64,000 nt of DNA from Ceratothoa steindachneri (taxonomy: Eukaryota; Arthropoda; Malacostraca; Isopoda; Cymothoidae): assembly GCA_963969495.1 (NCBI GenBank), contig OZ018322.1, positions 157,324,848 to 157,388,847 on the forward strand, written 5' to 3'. Of this stretch, positions 44,276-55,500 are shown piece after piece. A model generated the notes under the pieces. The model was not told the origin of the DNA and did no database searches. It saw only the letters and a list, made by a program, of their open reading frames with translations. A program made the translations under genes and the position numbers. Position 1 is the stretch's first letter. Each line of letters opens with the position of its first letter.

Positions 44276-45115
44276 GAAATTATTATTCAAATATGATGGT
44301 GATGATGATTACTATTATTACTTTTTTTACTTGATGTTGTTCGGTAATAGGAATACCGAACATTTCCTGAGTCTCTTTGATTTGACTTATTTATGTGCAG
44401 AGTACCCGGTACCATTAATTTTGTATTTGTGTTCCTATTGGAAATTTAGCCGGGTAATTACCCTATATTAGTCTGATGATACTTCCTTTGGAAGCTCAAT
44501 CTTGGGAGGGAAGGAAATATCAGAGAGATAAATTTATCCCCCAGCCCCATCACGAACCCAACGTCTACCCGTGTCGCCTGAGAAAAGATGCACCAGCACG
44601 CCCAGACAGCTCCAGGGAGCAGCGAGATTTTTGGCGAGTTCGGATGACCACGGCACTCTTATCAAAATGATCGAGCCAGTTGAATCATAAACAAACTAAG
44701 ATTAAATTATTATTCAAATATGATGGTGATTATGATTAAGTGATGATGATTAATTTTTTTACTTAATTTTGTTCGGTAATAGGAATACCGAAAATTTTCC
44801 GAGTCTCCTTTATTTAACTTATTTTTATGCAGAGTACCCCGTACCATCCATTTTGTATTTGTGTCCCTATTGGAAATTTAGCCGTGTAATTACCCTATAT
44901 TAGTCTGATGTCACTTCCTTCGGAAGCTCCATCTTGGGAGGGAAAGAGATGTCAAAGAGAGAAATATAGCCCCATGCCCCATCACAAACCCACTGTCTAC
45001 CCGTATCGCCTGAGAATAGATGCACCTGCCCCCCCCCCCCCCCCCCGGCAGCTTCAGGGTTCAGCGAGATTTTCCGCGAGGTCGGATGACCACGGCGCTC
45101 TTATCAAAAATGATC
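44256..45115 (+). repeat. ~430-bp tandem duplication
   Basis: 'AATCATAAACAAACT' at 44256 recurs at 44683. 'GTTCGGTAATAGGAATACCG', 'CAGAGTACCC', 'TTAGTCTGATG', 'CTTGGGAGGGAA' and 'GGATGACCACGGC' all recur about 430 bases apart. The second copy carries an 18-base C run (45029-45046) where the first has a shorter mixed sequence. Confidence 0.92.
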
Positions 45116-45169
45116 CAGCCAGTCGAACCCAAGAAGCAGCCTCAAGAATCTCGCACGTTGTCTGATCTG

Positions 45170-45930
45170 TTTTGGGTTCCCCTTCTCTCCGTTGCATCAC
45201 TTGATCGACACCTTCGGCGTAAAGGACTTTCGCATCAGCCTCTGATGCTTGTCGAGAATATTCCCTACCCCTAGCTCGCCAGGTCTAATAATATCCCTGT
45301 CCCCGTTTTCGGGGCATCTGGCGACCCGCTTCTGCCGAGGCAGTATAAATACTTCAGGAAAAGCTTTGAGAAATTTGTACCATACAGCCCCGTCTTGGTT
45401 AGCAGCCACGTACAGTCTCGTACGCCGTTGTTCCGCCTCCCAAAGGCTTCCAACTACGAAACGCGACCCCTCACCTCTCTACCCGGCCTCGCTCGTACCT
45501 AAGACCAGAGTTCCTGCCCAACAGACGATAGACACGGACAGATATCCATCAATCGGGTATCGACTTCATTCTCGCCTAGAGGGCTCCCTCGTTATTTTCT
45601 CAGCGAAGTTAAAGAAGAAGGAATTTTTCAAGTGGAACTTTGCAGCACCCCGCTTCCTCGTCGTCTCCAAAGCTTCCGGTCAATTAGGCTTTACGTAACT
45701 CTCCTCCGTTATTTGCACTTTTCCCCTCTCCTAGGAAGCTATCAGCGTACATCCTCTCTTGGACTCTTGTCCCCGTCGAGTCATTTGTACCCACCCCCTT
45801 GTTTGGTAGTCCGGATCTCATCTTACTTACTGTCATTTATTTACTTTGGCTAAAAATATTTTCTTTGTACATAGTAAAGTTATTGGTCTACAATTAATTT
45901 CTCTAAACCCAGAACCTCTAAGAATTGATT
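45170..45930 (+). repeat. 3' LTR of the gypsy-type element
   Basis: Homologous to the 5' LTR, with many substitutions and small indels; for example, it has an extra 'CTTCTGCCGAGGCAGTATAA' stretch near 45330-45350, which could include a TATA box. It ends in 'AGAATTGATTATTCAGTCC' near 45940. Confidence 0.88.
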
Positions 45931-46947
45931 ATTCAGTCCAACAACACTCTAATTTGATTAACTAACACGCGTACTGGGATCTATATCCTCCCGCCCCCAA
46001 TTTCTGTCGTGCTCCCTTCCCGTGTCACCACAGAATCAATCCTGGGCTAGTATCGACGTTCGACTCTACGACAGTGTCAATACTCGAAAACTGATTTTTA
46101 GGTGAATTTGTGGTCACACCGCCTTAATTCATCGATCCTTTTCGAAACTATTAATACCTCCAAAAAAAATGGTATATCGTATATAGAAACTAAAATACCT
46201 CTTTGATCGATATATAGTTTATGATTTTATGCCGTAGCAATACCCTCGAAATTCGGCCCTGTATGCCGAAAATCTCGATTTTGGGGGCAAAATTTAACGT
46301 TAGAGACCCGCTTTGGGAATCAGTAAGGGATATACGAATAACTCAACTAAATAATCGTCTAGGGGATCTAATATCGTGAAAAATAATACACGTCCCATAT
46401 TCGTACTAAGGTTCAGCCCCAAGTTATGGGGTTTAATATCTGGGCGTGAGCTTAAAATTGAACGTCACACATCGTCAAATAACCGATTATATCATTTTTA
46501 ACTGTATAAAAGGAAAATATATATTGATATAGAAGATATAATTGCACTCTTATTATAACGACAGCTAAAGTGGCGTATACTTTATAGAAACCTTCCCACC
46601 AGGGTTAGAATAAAAAAGAGGCAGAAAAAACGGGACCGATTTTCAGGATTTAGCGCCCAGCACCCGGCCTTAATCGGCCTACGATAAAATATTTATATCA
46701 AAGGATGCGAATTTGTTATTTGTAAGGTTTGTTTTCATAATATATTTCGAATTGTCAAATAATTTGGCCGCTATTGTCAATTAACCTATTTCAATTTAAC
46801 CGAAATCGATTAGCAGCGCCCAAATTTGGGGCCCTCTTGCGAAGGTAATTTTCGAGCGAAACCTACTACACTTGCATTTTCTGAACGCATGAGAAAACAA
46901 TTACCAAGAATATATACAAAATTTTATAATAAAATCATAACAAACCA
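45931..46947. other. Non-coding block of possible satellite ancestry
   Basis: No gene. Strings such as 'AGTAAGGGATATACGA' (near 46321) resemble 'AGTAAGGCATATACGC' in the 518-bp repeat at 49.4-50.5 kb, so part of this may be a very diverged relative. A 10-base C run near 46968 marks its junction with dispersed repeat copy C. Confidence 0.35.
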
Positions 46948-47310
46948 GGCAATGGCTAGGCCACTCCCCCCCCCCCTACCGGGAGAACTTGCGTTTCACT
47001 ACTAAGATTCGAATTAAAGTCTAAAAAAAAGCATCCATGGTTAAATTTTTCTAAATTTTCTGAACTTCACCATTTGTAATTCTTTGGGTTTTAAAAAATT
47101 CATATATACTTATATTTATTTCTGAACTTCACCATTTTGTTTTTTGATATTATAAAAGAATTATTAGAAATAACTTAGATGAAAAACATAAGTCATAGCC
47201 AAGCAAAGATAAAATTATTACTCAAATACTAAAAAAAATCCCCTTTTTAAATTATAGAGTTAGTGATGATGATAAAGTGATGATGATGAAGTGATGATAA
47301 TGATGATGAT
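46948..47310 (+). repeat. (GAT)n-tailed dispersed repeat, copy C
   Basis: A shorter copy with 'CAATGGCTAGGCCACTCCC', 'AGCATCCATGGTTAAAT', 'TTTTCTGAACTTCACCATTT' and 'TTATAGAGTTAGTGATGATG', ending in a long imperfect (GATGAT)n run to about 47310. It shows the most complete tail of the family. Confidence 0.87.
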
Positions 47311-49446
47311 CATGATAACTTTGATTAGGTTCCGAATGACCGAATGCGCGTCGTGTCGGTTTTAACCACACTGTTTCGCAATTCTGGCATTTACTCAGTT
47401 AATGCTTGACAATTACTAAACCCTCGATAGGCGTTTAAAGTACCACGTGTAGAATCCATTTTGGCCATTTTCAAGTCTATAAAACCCAACCTTGAAAATG
47501 GAGGGGGGGCCAGTTTAGAATATAAAATATATTCATAGCTATGGACGCTAGAGATTCTTTCAAAACTACACTAGACTATGAGCAAAAACTCAAAAGTTCA
47601 TTTTGTCTTCAAAAAGGCTATCGTGACGTCGCTAGTAAACTTATAAATAAAAGATCTGGATATTATAAAGTAAAAATGCTGATCTATCCGCAAATGCTAT
47701 TGTCGTGGTATTGAAGGACTGAGTGGTGGTATAGGACTATATATAGGTCTGTTACGTACTTCAAAAACGCCTTGATTACGTTTTCTTTAAGAGTGCCATA
47801 TTATTATTATTATTATTACGTTATTTTAATCTTTGAGGATTTCTAGTGCCATGCTCAGCGTTTTGAGGATTGAATTAAATACTTCTAAGAAAATAGATCT
47901 TTAATTACAACATAAAAAAAGAAGAAATCTAACAAAACAAACTATACAGCTATGAATTAAACGAGTTTAAGTGAGACTTACGAATTTAAACAAATAAATA
48001 TAAAGTAATGGTTGACCGAAACCTCATTTTAATATTAGACGCTAATTGATCTTCAAAAAATAATGGAATTTCTTTACATTTAAAACAAAGACACGTGAAT
48101 CTGCTGGAGACTGACCTAGGCCTAAATGTTTTTTGCGGCCAGGCGCGTGGACTGGTTCACAGACCGACTAGCTGTTTGGCTGGCGCACGGACAGGCTTGA
48201 AGCAACAGGTGATTTCGGCGCGGGTGACGAATGGCGTTAAGCAGGTTGTCTTAGTCAGATGGTTTCAACAACGGGCCCTTGAACGTATGCCTCTTTCAAT
48301 CTTCTGGTTAATCTTGGAATGATTCGCACTGACGAGCGATGAGCAAATAAGTAAATCCTTTGACCAATGGGGAGGGTTTGAGGGTATTCCTCAATGGCGA
48401 GCACTATCTCTGGCTTTTGTTGTAGACCGGATAGCGGGTTTCTCTGACGAGAGATGATTAAGCTTGTTTCTCATTACAAGCTAAAATAATTTTGGTATGA
48501 CCACCCGAAACTGGCTCAGCATAAGCTTCTTCTCTGTTCCTTCCGCTGGGTTGCCAGGCACTCTAGCAGGACTTTCTCATCTCAATCGCTAACTCGATCT
48601 TTCTTTGTTCTTCTACCGTTATCCGCCTATATACTTCACCACCCCACTGTGGGTAGGGAAAGGAGGGGGAAAGGTCTTAGGAATTAAGCATCTCTCCTGT
48701 AACGGCGCTTTTCCGACCGTCTTTCACTTACCCCTAAAGGCATCTTCTGGCTTTTGGTCGATGCTCCTCTAATTTCATCTATGAAGTGAAATTAAATCCC
48801 AACTCTTAGGGGAAATATTGCCAGTTTAACCAGTATAAGGCTCGCCGGCCGCGAAATCTGATGATTAGTGCATGTCGTGGTTGTGCGAGGCCTTTGCTTG
48901 TGTTCAGTGGGACGAGGGGAGAAAGGGGTGGGGGTGGGGTAAGTAATCGGGTTACGCTACCAATGCCAGGACGTAGCGGTTACCGAACCAGGGCCTCGGT
49001 TTTTAGGGTGTGATATCGATTTCCCTACAGCGATTTATATTTTTATTCGAATAATAATTCTGGAATAATTAAAAAAAAATTATTGCTTTAAAAATAATAA
49101 TGCCACGAAGTTAGAGATTTTGGGGAAAAATTGGACCGAATTAGCGATCCCGTAAGTAACGTAGAATATCCAACTTTCACCTTCCTACCCCATTTTCAAG
49201 GAAAAACCAATGAGGGCATGAAATCATGAACAAGGTATTTTGCAAATATCTCGGGATCTACGCGCTGAATAATACTAGGGCTTACATTATTTGAAAGAAA
49301 GTCAAAAGCTACACTGGAAAGGTTTAATGACTTTATTTTTAAAGCTGATTTAATGGGTCTAAAAGGTAAAAAAATACAAGTAAAAGAGCGTGACTGCCAG
49401 CCACATTTTACAATTAAATAGCGATTAAAAATTAATTATTTGTCGA
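47311..49446. other. Spacer with a GC-richer island, nothing recognised
   Basis: AT-rich to about 48090, then a GC-richer island (48090-49020) with a 75-codon plus-strand frame (48095-48322) of no known family, then AT-rich again. The island could be a solo LTR by composition. A stretch at 49255-49320 ('GGGCTTACATTATTTGAAAG') resembles the adjoining 518-bp unit ('GGGCTTACGGACTCAG...ATTCGAAAG') and may be a decayed further copy. Confidence 0.4.
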
Positions 49447-50482
49447 GGATAAATCAAAATATAGCGTTTTAAGGTACTTAGGTACGCTCTTTCCTTTGGT
49501 GGTAGTCCCAAAGCGCTAGGACCTCTAGGTCCAAAGTTTTTTGGTGGAGTAAACCACCAAATAGCTAATAAATCGATAATTATGGGGCTTACGGACTCAG
49601 AACTTATATCATTCGAAAGGGTATCCAAAACTACATAAATCTCAGAATTTTTATAAATTTCTGCGTTAAATAAAAAAATGCCAATTTAAAATCGACGATT
49701 ATGATGATCGCAAAAATAAAACCCGAAAAAGCGATAAAAGTACACATAATTGATGAGCGATTTGCGGCTAAAGTAAGGCATATACGCGATTGAATTATAG
49801 AAAAATTCCGAAAAGGAAATGCCTTATCTACCAATAAACAGGAAAACAAAGTACATAAATCGTTAAATGCACCGCAGACTCATGAAATCCCCCACAAAAA
49901 TTACCAGTTTTGGACAGTTTTACAGCAGGAATAAGCCCAATAAGGACACTTTCTTATAGAAAAAGGATAAATCAAAATATAGCGTTTTAAGGTACTTAGG
50001 TACGCTCTTTCCTTTGGTGGTAGTCCCAAAGCGCTAGGACCTCTAGGTCCAAAGTTTTTTGGTGGAGTAAACCACCAAATAGCTAATAAATCGATAATTA
50101 TGGGGCTTACGGACTCAGAACTTATATCATTCGAAAGGGTATCCAAAACTACATAAATCTCAGAATTTTTATAAATTTCTGCGTTAAATAAAAAAATGCC
50201 AATTTAAAATCGACGATTATGATGATCGCAAAAATAAAACCCGAAAAAGCGATAAAAGTACACATAATTGATGAGCGATTTGCGGCTAAAGTAAGGCATA
50301 TACGCGATTGAATTATAAAAAAATTCCGAAAAGGAAATGCCTTATCTACCAATAAACAGGAAAACAAAGTACATAAATCGTTAAATGCACCGCAGACTCA
50401 TGAAATCCCCCACAAAAATTACCAGTTTTGGACAGTTTTACAGCAGGAATAAGCCCAATAAGGACACTTTCTTATAGATAAA
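49447..50482. repeat. 518-bp tandem duplication, two almost identical units
   Basis: Units 49447-49964 and 49965-50482 differ at only two positions that I can see (near 49800/50318 and at the final junction). Each contains short palindromes: TTTGGTGG-AGTAAA-CCACCAAA and GGACCT-CT-AGGTCC, close together. The identical 60-80 codon minus-strand frames in both units arise from the duplication; they have no known domain, though one has a hydrophobic segment ('FIAFSGFIFAIIIIVDF'). The near identity means a recent duplication, an actively homogenised satellite, or an assembly artefact. Confidence 0.95.
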
Positions 50483-51170
50483 GGTCCTAAGTACTCGAGA
50501 TTATCTACTCGATACCATTAACCCCTAGACTCTATCCTTTCGAGTTCCGAAGATTTATTTTGGGTTTAATGTGTCACCGAAAAAATCAACTGGAGATCCT
50601 TGAACTAGTCCGCACAAAAGCAAAAATCTGGGATAACATAGCATAACATAATTTCACGGATGACAAAAGCCATCAGAGCCTATCAAAGGTCATCCGCATT
50701 TGTCAAAACCACCCACAAAATGCATCCATAGGATTGTGTCCGATCATGCATCTAAAATATACAATTAGAACCATATACAGGAATGTGTCAGGAACAACAA
50801 GCATCATCATCAAGACTCGTCAAAATAAAAATAAATCGTAATATACAATAATAAAATAACTGCAACCAGAGGAATGAGTCAAGTATACCCCCCAAAGTTA
50901 ACCCTCCCTCCCCATATAATTATCTAATCCGCGTTTGAATACATTCAGTTTTGGAATCTCTACCGTCCCAGATGGATAGAACACAGGATTTTCCTACGAT
51001 TTTCTGCATCAAAAATATGGTTCATTTAACCATTAAATGGATGAACTTAATTACAGAAAGTATTTGTAAGACATTAGTGATCTACCTTATAGAAAAAGGT
51101 AGGTAGTACTTGATCATACCAACTCGATACCGTTAACCACTAGTCTCTATCTATTCAAGTTCTGGAGATA
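50475..51170 (+). repeat. Direct repeat pair ~615 bp apart
   Basis: 'ACTCGATACCATTAACCCCT' (50510) recurs as 'ACTCGATACCGTTAACCACT' (51125). The flanks 'TATAGATAAAGGTCCTAAGTA' and 'TATAGAAAAAGGTAGGTAGTA' (first 20 bases compared) and 'TCGAGTTCCGAAGAT' versus 'TCAAGTTCTGGAGAT' also match. It may be a further, decayed period of the neighbouring repeats. Confidence 0.7.
50880..51000 (-). pseudogene. Possible C-terminal tail of a LINE ORF2
   Basis: The minus strand reads 'SGTVEIPKLNVFKRGLDNY' ending 'MGREG' (about 50905-50985), similar in form to the ORF2 tail of CR1-like elements ('NSLP..VV.A.SVN.FK..LD'). There is no RT sequence upstream and the match is short, so this is weak. Confidence 0.3.
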
Positions 51171-51589
51171 TTCTTATTCTTATCCTATTCTTCTTTTAAT
51201 GATTATTATTATTCTTATTCTTTTGCTTGTTCCCATTCTTATTATTTTATTATTCTTACTATTATTATTCAGATGCTTCTACCTTCTCCTTCTTATTATT
51301 AAATTTCCTTTTCTTATATGGCACTCTTCAAGGCCAAAACTGACATTAAGCACTATCTATTGACTAGAAAAAGGCCTAAGAAATGAAATGTCTGTAAAAG
51401 CAGAAAAACATCTATTAATTATAAAAAAACATGTTTTCACACTTAAAAAGGCATAAGTTTAGAAAATAAATATCTAAATTCTTGTTTTCACTTTTAAAAA
51501 AGAAAGCTCATTAATAATAATGTTTCAATTTCATCCACGATTTTCATACATTATTAAAATAAGTAAGTTATCCACCAGCGATTTTCTAT

Positions 51590-52420
51590 GTTTATGGGCC
51601 TTAAGATTTGGGCTGAATCTTTATGCTACATATAAGAGATCTAAGTCCTTAAATTATATTATTATGTTTGTAAATTATAAAAATACTTATGTAAATTATG
51701 GAAAAAATGCGGAAACCAATTAATTAATACGTTTCAGCTCTATACTGCTGTTTTATTGCAGTTTGTGTAATGTAAGAGTTTATCGCTGGATTCCTGGAAA
51801 TTTTTTGGCATAAATGTATACAAAGAAAAACGGCATAACTTTTTTAATATTAATATATCAATAATCAAATTACACCAGAATATAATATGGAACAGTATCA
51901 CATTTCTTGAAATAAATAAATAAATATAGTGGTTTTTTTTTAGAAGGGTAGTCCTTATCTTCATTAGATTGTTACGGGAGAAACGAGTCATGCTTAAGGT
52001 CTTAGATTGGGTCTTTATTGGATAAGAAATCTAAGATGTCAAATTATATTATTATGGTTAAGAATTATTAAAAGAGTTTTGCTAATTATAGAAAAAACGC
52101 AGAACGCAAATAATTAACAAGTTTCAGGTCTATATTGCAGTTTTATTGCAGTTTAAGGAAAATATGGGCTTATTGGTAGATTTACGAACAAAAATGTTCA
52201 ATATGTATAAAATGAAAAAAGAGCTTAATCGTTTTAATATTGAACTATTTATAAGCAAATTACATTTGAATATAATGTGGACCATTTATGATATTACTGT
52301 AAAGAAATAAAGTAAATATACCTTATAGATATATTTTTAGAAGCTTACTGCTTATCACCATTCAATTGAAACGGGGACAAAGATACTCGTATATGCGTGG
52401 GTCTTAAGTTGGTTTCATCT
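51590..52420 (+). repeat. Diverged ~408-bp tandem repeat
   Basis: The sequence from 'CTTAAGATTTGGGCTGAAT' (51600) is repeated from 'CTTAGATTGGGTCTTTATT' (52001), with a third start at about 52412 ('CTTAAGTTGGTTTCATC'). The blocks 'AAATTATATTATTATG', 'CTATACTGCTGTTTTATTGC' versus 'CTATATTGCAGTTTTATTGC', and 'GAATATAATATGGA' versus 'GAATATAATGTGGA' recur in order. Confidence 0.85.
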
Positions 52421-52452
52421 CATAAAAAGTGAGCCCTTTTCAGGTTATATGA

Positions 52453-52453
<1 letters not shown>

Positions 52454-52539
<86 letters not shown>
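52454..52539. repeat. (TA)n microsatellite
   Basis: Uninterrupted TA run of about 86 bases. Confidence 0.97.
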
Positions 52540-52543
<4 letters not shown>

Positions 52544-55500
52544 CAATGGAGAGATATATTAGAATGGAGATTAAAAATGAGTTAAAGCGGGAGAGAGAGA
52601 GAGGGAGTGTCTGTGCAAGAGAAATAAAAATAGAGTCAGAACGACAGACAGAGAAAGAGACAGATAATTCGCAATATCTGTTAAAACATTTTATTCAAAA
52701 CTTTATTCATCTCTACCATAAAATGAATCTATAATTGCTAAATTCTTTTCAGTATTTTATGCTCTTCCTAAATCAATCCCACAGTTGGTGATTTAAATTT
52801 GTTTATATCAATTATTTCTACGGTGAATCTTTATTCAAACACATAAACGGGTTACTTCTATTGCTCAATTGTTCACCAACTTCCTTGTTCGAAAAGCGAT
52901 GCTCGTTACATGGGCCTAAACATCCTTAACTTCACTAGATGGCTTACAAGCCTTTTTTAGTCTATCCTCAAACACAACAATCTATCTCACAATTAAAACT
53001 CTCCAACAATAGGAAATACTGTGCCTTATTATATCACTAGCTTTTCCACATATTTGAAGAAACTTTTCTTGTGATACATTTTCCTGTATTTATGCCAGAT
53101 CGCATGTGTATATGTATATAATTCATTTAGTTAGTAGTTAGAAGCAAATATAAAATATTTAACAATTAATATGTATAAAATCTACATGTAGAATTGTGTT
53201 GAGATTTGGTTACTGTTGAAAGCATATCAAAACTTGTAGTAAGATAAATAATTGTATCTGTCCCAGATTTAGAAATGTCTATAATTATAAAAAATAAACT
53301 TTATAAGTATTCTCAAAGAAAAAGTTAAAGTAATGTGAAGTAATAATTGTATAAGAAGTATAATGAATGAATATATCAAAGAAAAGAGTTCTAGCCTCAC
53401 CCCACAAACTACAGGTATAATAAGGAAGAAAAGGCAATTTATGGGAACCGACTATCTTAACTTCCTCCTGTGATGCATCTTCCATTTATCCAATACTTTA
53501 CGCCTAGAACAAATGGGGTTATTATTACAGAGTTGAATCACGAAGTGTATAATTCTATTAATTCGATTATTTTCTAAGTAAAGATTAATAATATAAAATA
53601 AAACTTAGACAACAACGAAAGAAAAAATATATGCGTAAAAATTATGTGATTTCAGCAATTCTTGCGGGGTTACATTGTTCACTTTGCCTTCTAAAGCAAT
53701 TTGTATCTCACTTCTCAATTGATTACGCTTTATCTTGTTTATCCTGATCTTTATAAGTGTTGGGGTCCTGAGTGATTAAAGTATGTTAGTCTTCACACTT
53801 TAAATCCAACTGCTTCTCTTATTAATCCGATTGGTAGCTTTAAAAACCACATATCTACTGACAGTGGGGTTCAAAATTTAGAAAATATTGTCGCCTACCT
53901 TCCAATCATATTTGTAAATGGGTATTGTTTTTATGAATTTACTCTTTGATTTAGAAATTACATAAATCCTTAAATCTCCTGAAAGAAAGTAATTAATAGA
54001 TGTAGGCAAACTGATTTAAATTGATTTATAAAAAGTCCTCTAAACTTTGTGATTCCATCCTATATTAGCGCGCTTCCCTCTTGAGCAATAAAGTAGAAAT
54101 TATGTCTATGTAGACACTATATGGAATCAAGACTTATGCTAATTTAATCCGTACTACTGCAATGAAAACATCGCAATGTTTCTTTCAATATAGAGCCTTT
54201 TTTCAAGATATAATTTGTGTGTAACATTACAAATAAAGAAAGGGTAAGGATTATTTGTTATGCACTCTACAGACCCAATGGTATGAATTTAAGCTGATGA
54301 CCATTAATAATACGAACGAAATTTATTGATGTGTTTTATCTATTAAGAACAGAAAATATACGCCTCAAGCAATTGATTTTGAACATTTAATCAACCTCAA
54401 TTCCGATAAACCATGTCCGGCCACAATACAATTCATTCTAACATCACATTCGCCTTTTTAAAAAGAAACAAATTGAACAAGTTTATCATTTATTAGAACC
54501 CGTAATAGACTATTTATCTAATATGCTCGAAATATTTTTCACCTTCTGCGAAAACATCAAAGGAAATAATTTTTTCCCTGCGATAATCCACGCCGCAAAA
54601 GGCAAATCCCTATTTTTGTCCATTTTCTCGATTTTTGGCTGAAAAAATTACGTTTCAGGATTATTCCGTTTTCTTCACAATAAATATTTAGTATTAACGT
54701 GCCTAAAGGGAAAGGATTTACTTTCAACTACAATGGAACAAAGATTAAAACGAGAGTAAATAGGGATTATATTATCTTTACAATATCTCTTTATTAATCA
54801 GTCAAAGATTAAGTTTTTTATTCTGAAAGACACTACAAATTTTCCTTTATATTTTCAATTCCTATATTCGTTTCCTATATGATAAAATGAGATAGAACTT
54901 GTGAGGAAATATAAGCTGTATAGGGAGTTGATTTGCAGAACCTTCTTAAGAAATATTTGGTAATCAATAAAGCAAAGGAGAAAAACTCTTGGAGAAGACA
55001 TTGTTGCATCTTTAACAGAAGTCTCTTCTTTGCCTTCTTGGACTATGCGCCTTTCATTCATTTCCTCTTGTCCTAGCTTCACTTACTTCCGTATTTAAAG
55101 TTTTCATTGGTTTCATTTTGATTTGATTTAAATCTGATCACAGCTTACCAGAGATATCAGGAAGGATGTAGCTGAAACTTGTGAATGATTTATTAAGTGT
55201 TTGGCTGATGGAAAATATTACAGTAATGGATGGAATAGAGTAGAGGCACTTGTAGCAGAGGGGAATATAAGATAAGAACAAAAATCCTAATTTCCATAAA
55301 TAATTGTTTTAAAGATTAGTGACTACCCTTTTCACAGGAGAAGGCATTGAAGTATCAGTTTTATATCAGGGTCTTGTGTTTACTTTTACTAAGAAGAAGA
55401 TCCTTGTTTAAAACAAAAACAAAGAATCAAATTGGCCCTTGAATGATGATGGAAGGCATTGCAATTTTCTCAGATTTGGAATTGACGACTTTGAAAAGGT

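Larger units (their letters stand above)
43519..45169 (+). other. 3' non-coding part of the gypsy-type element with added repeats
   Basis: About 1.65 kb between the RNase H remnant and the 3' LTR, longer than usual. It contains dispersed repeat copy B (43790-44275) and a tandem duplication (44256-45115). The frames 44476-44670 and 44908-45274 are the duplicated copies and are not recognised as genes. Confidence 0.6.
38955..45930 (+). mobile_element. Ty3/gypsy-type LTR retrotransposon, integrase-first order
   Basis: Two diverged direct LTRs (about 38955-39710 and 45170-45930) enclose gag, a protease-like region, integrase and then reverse transcriptase/RNase H remnants. Integrase upstream of RT is the reverse of ordinary gypsy elements and is known from the Gmr1 lineage. 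All genes have stops, and the RT core is deleted. The LTRs differ at many positions, so the insertion is old. The 3' non-coding part also contains a dispersed repeat and a 430-bp tandem duplication. Confidence 0.85.

Noticed and set aside
49425..50367. Conserved minus-strand proteins suggested by near-identical frames of 67-81 and 72 codons
   Set aside because: The identity comes from the 518-bp DNA duplication itself; there is no independent evidence of coding constraint and no known domain.
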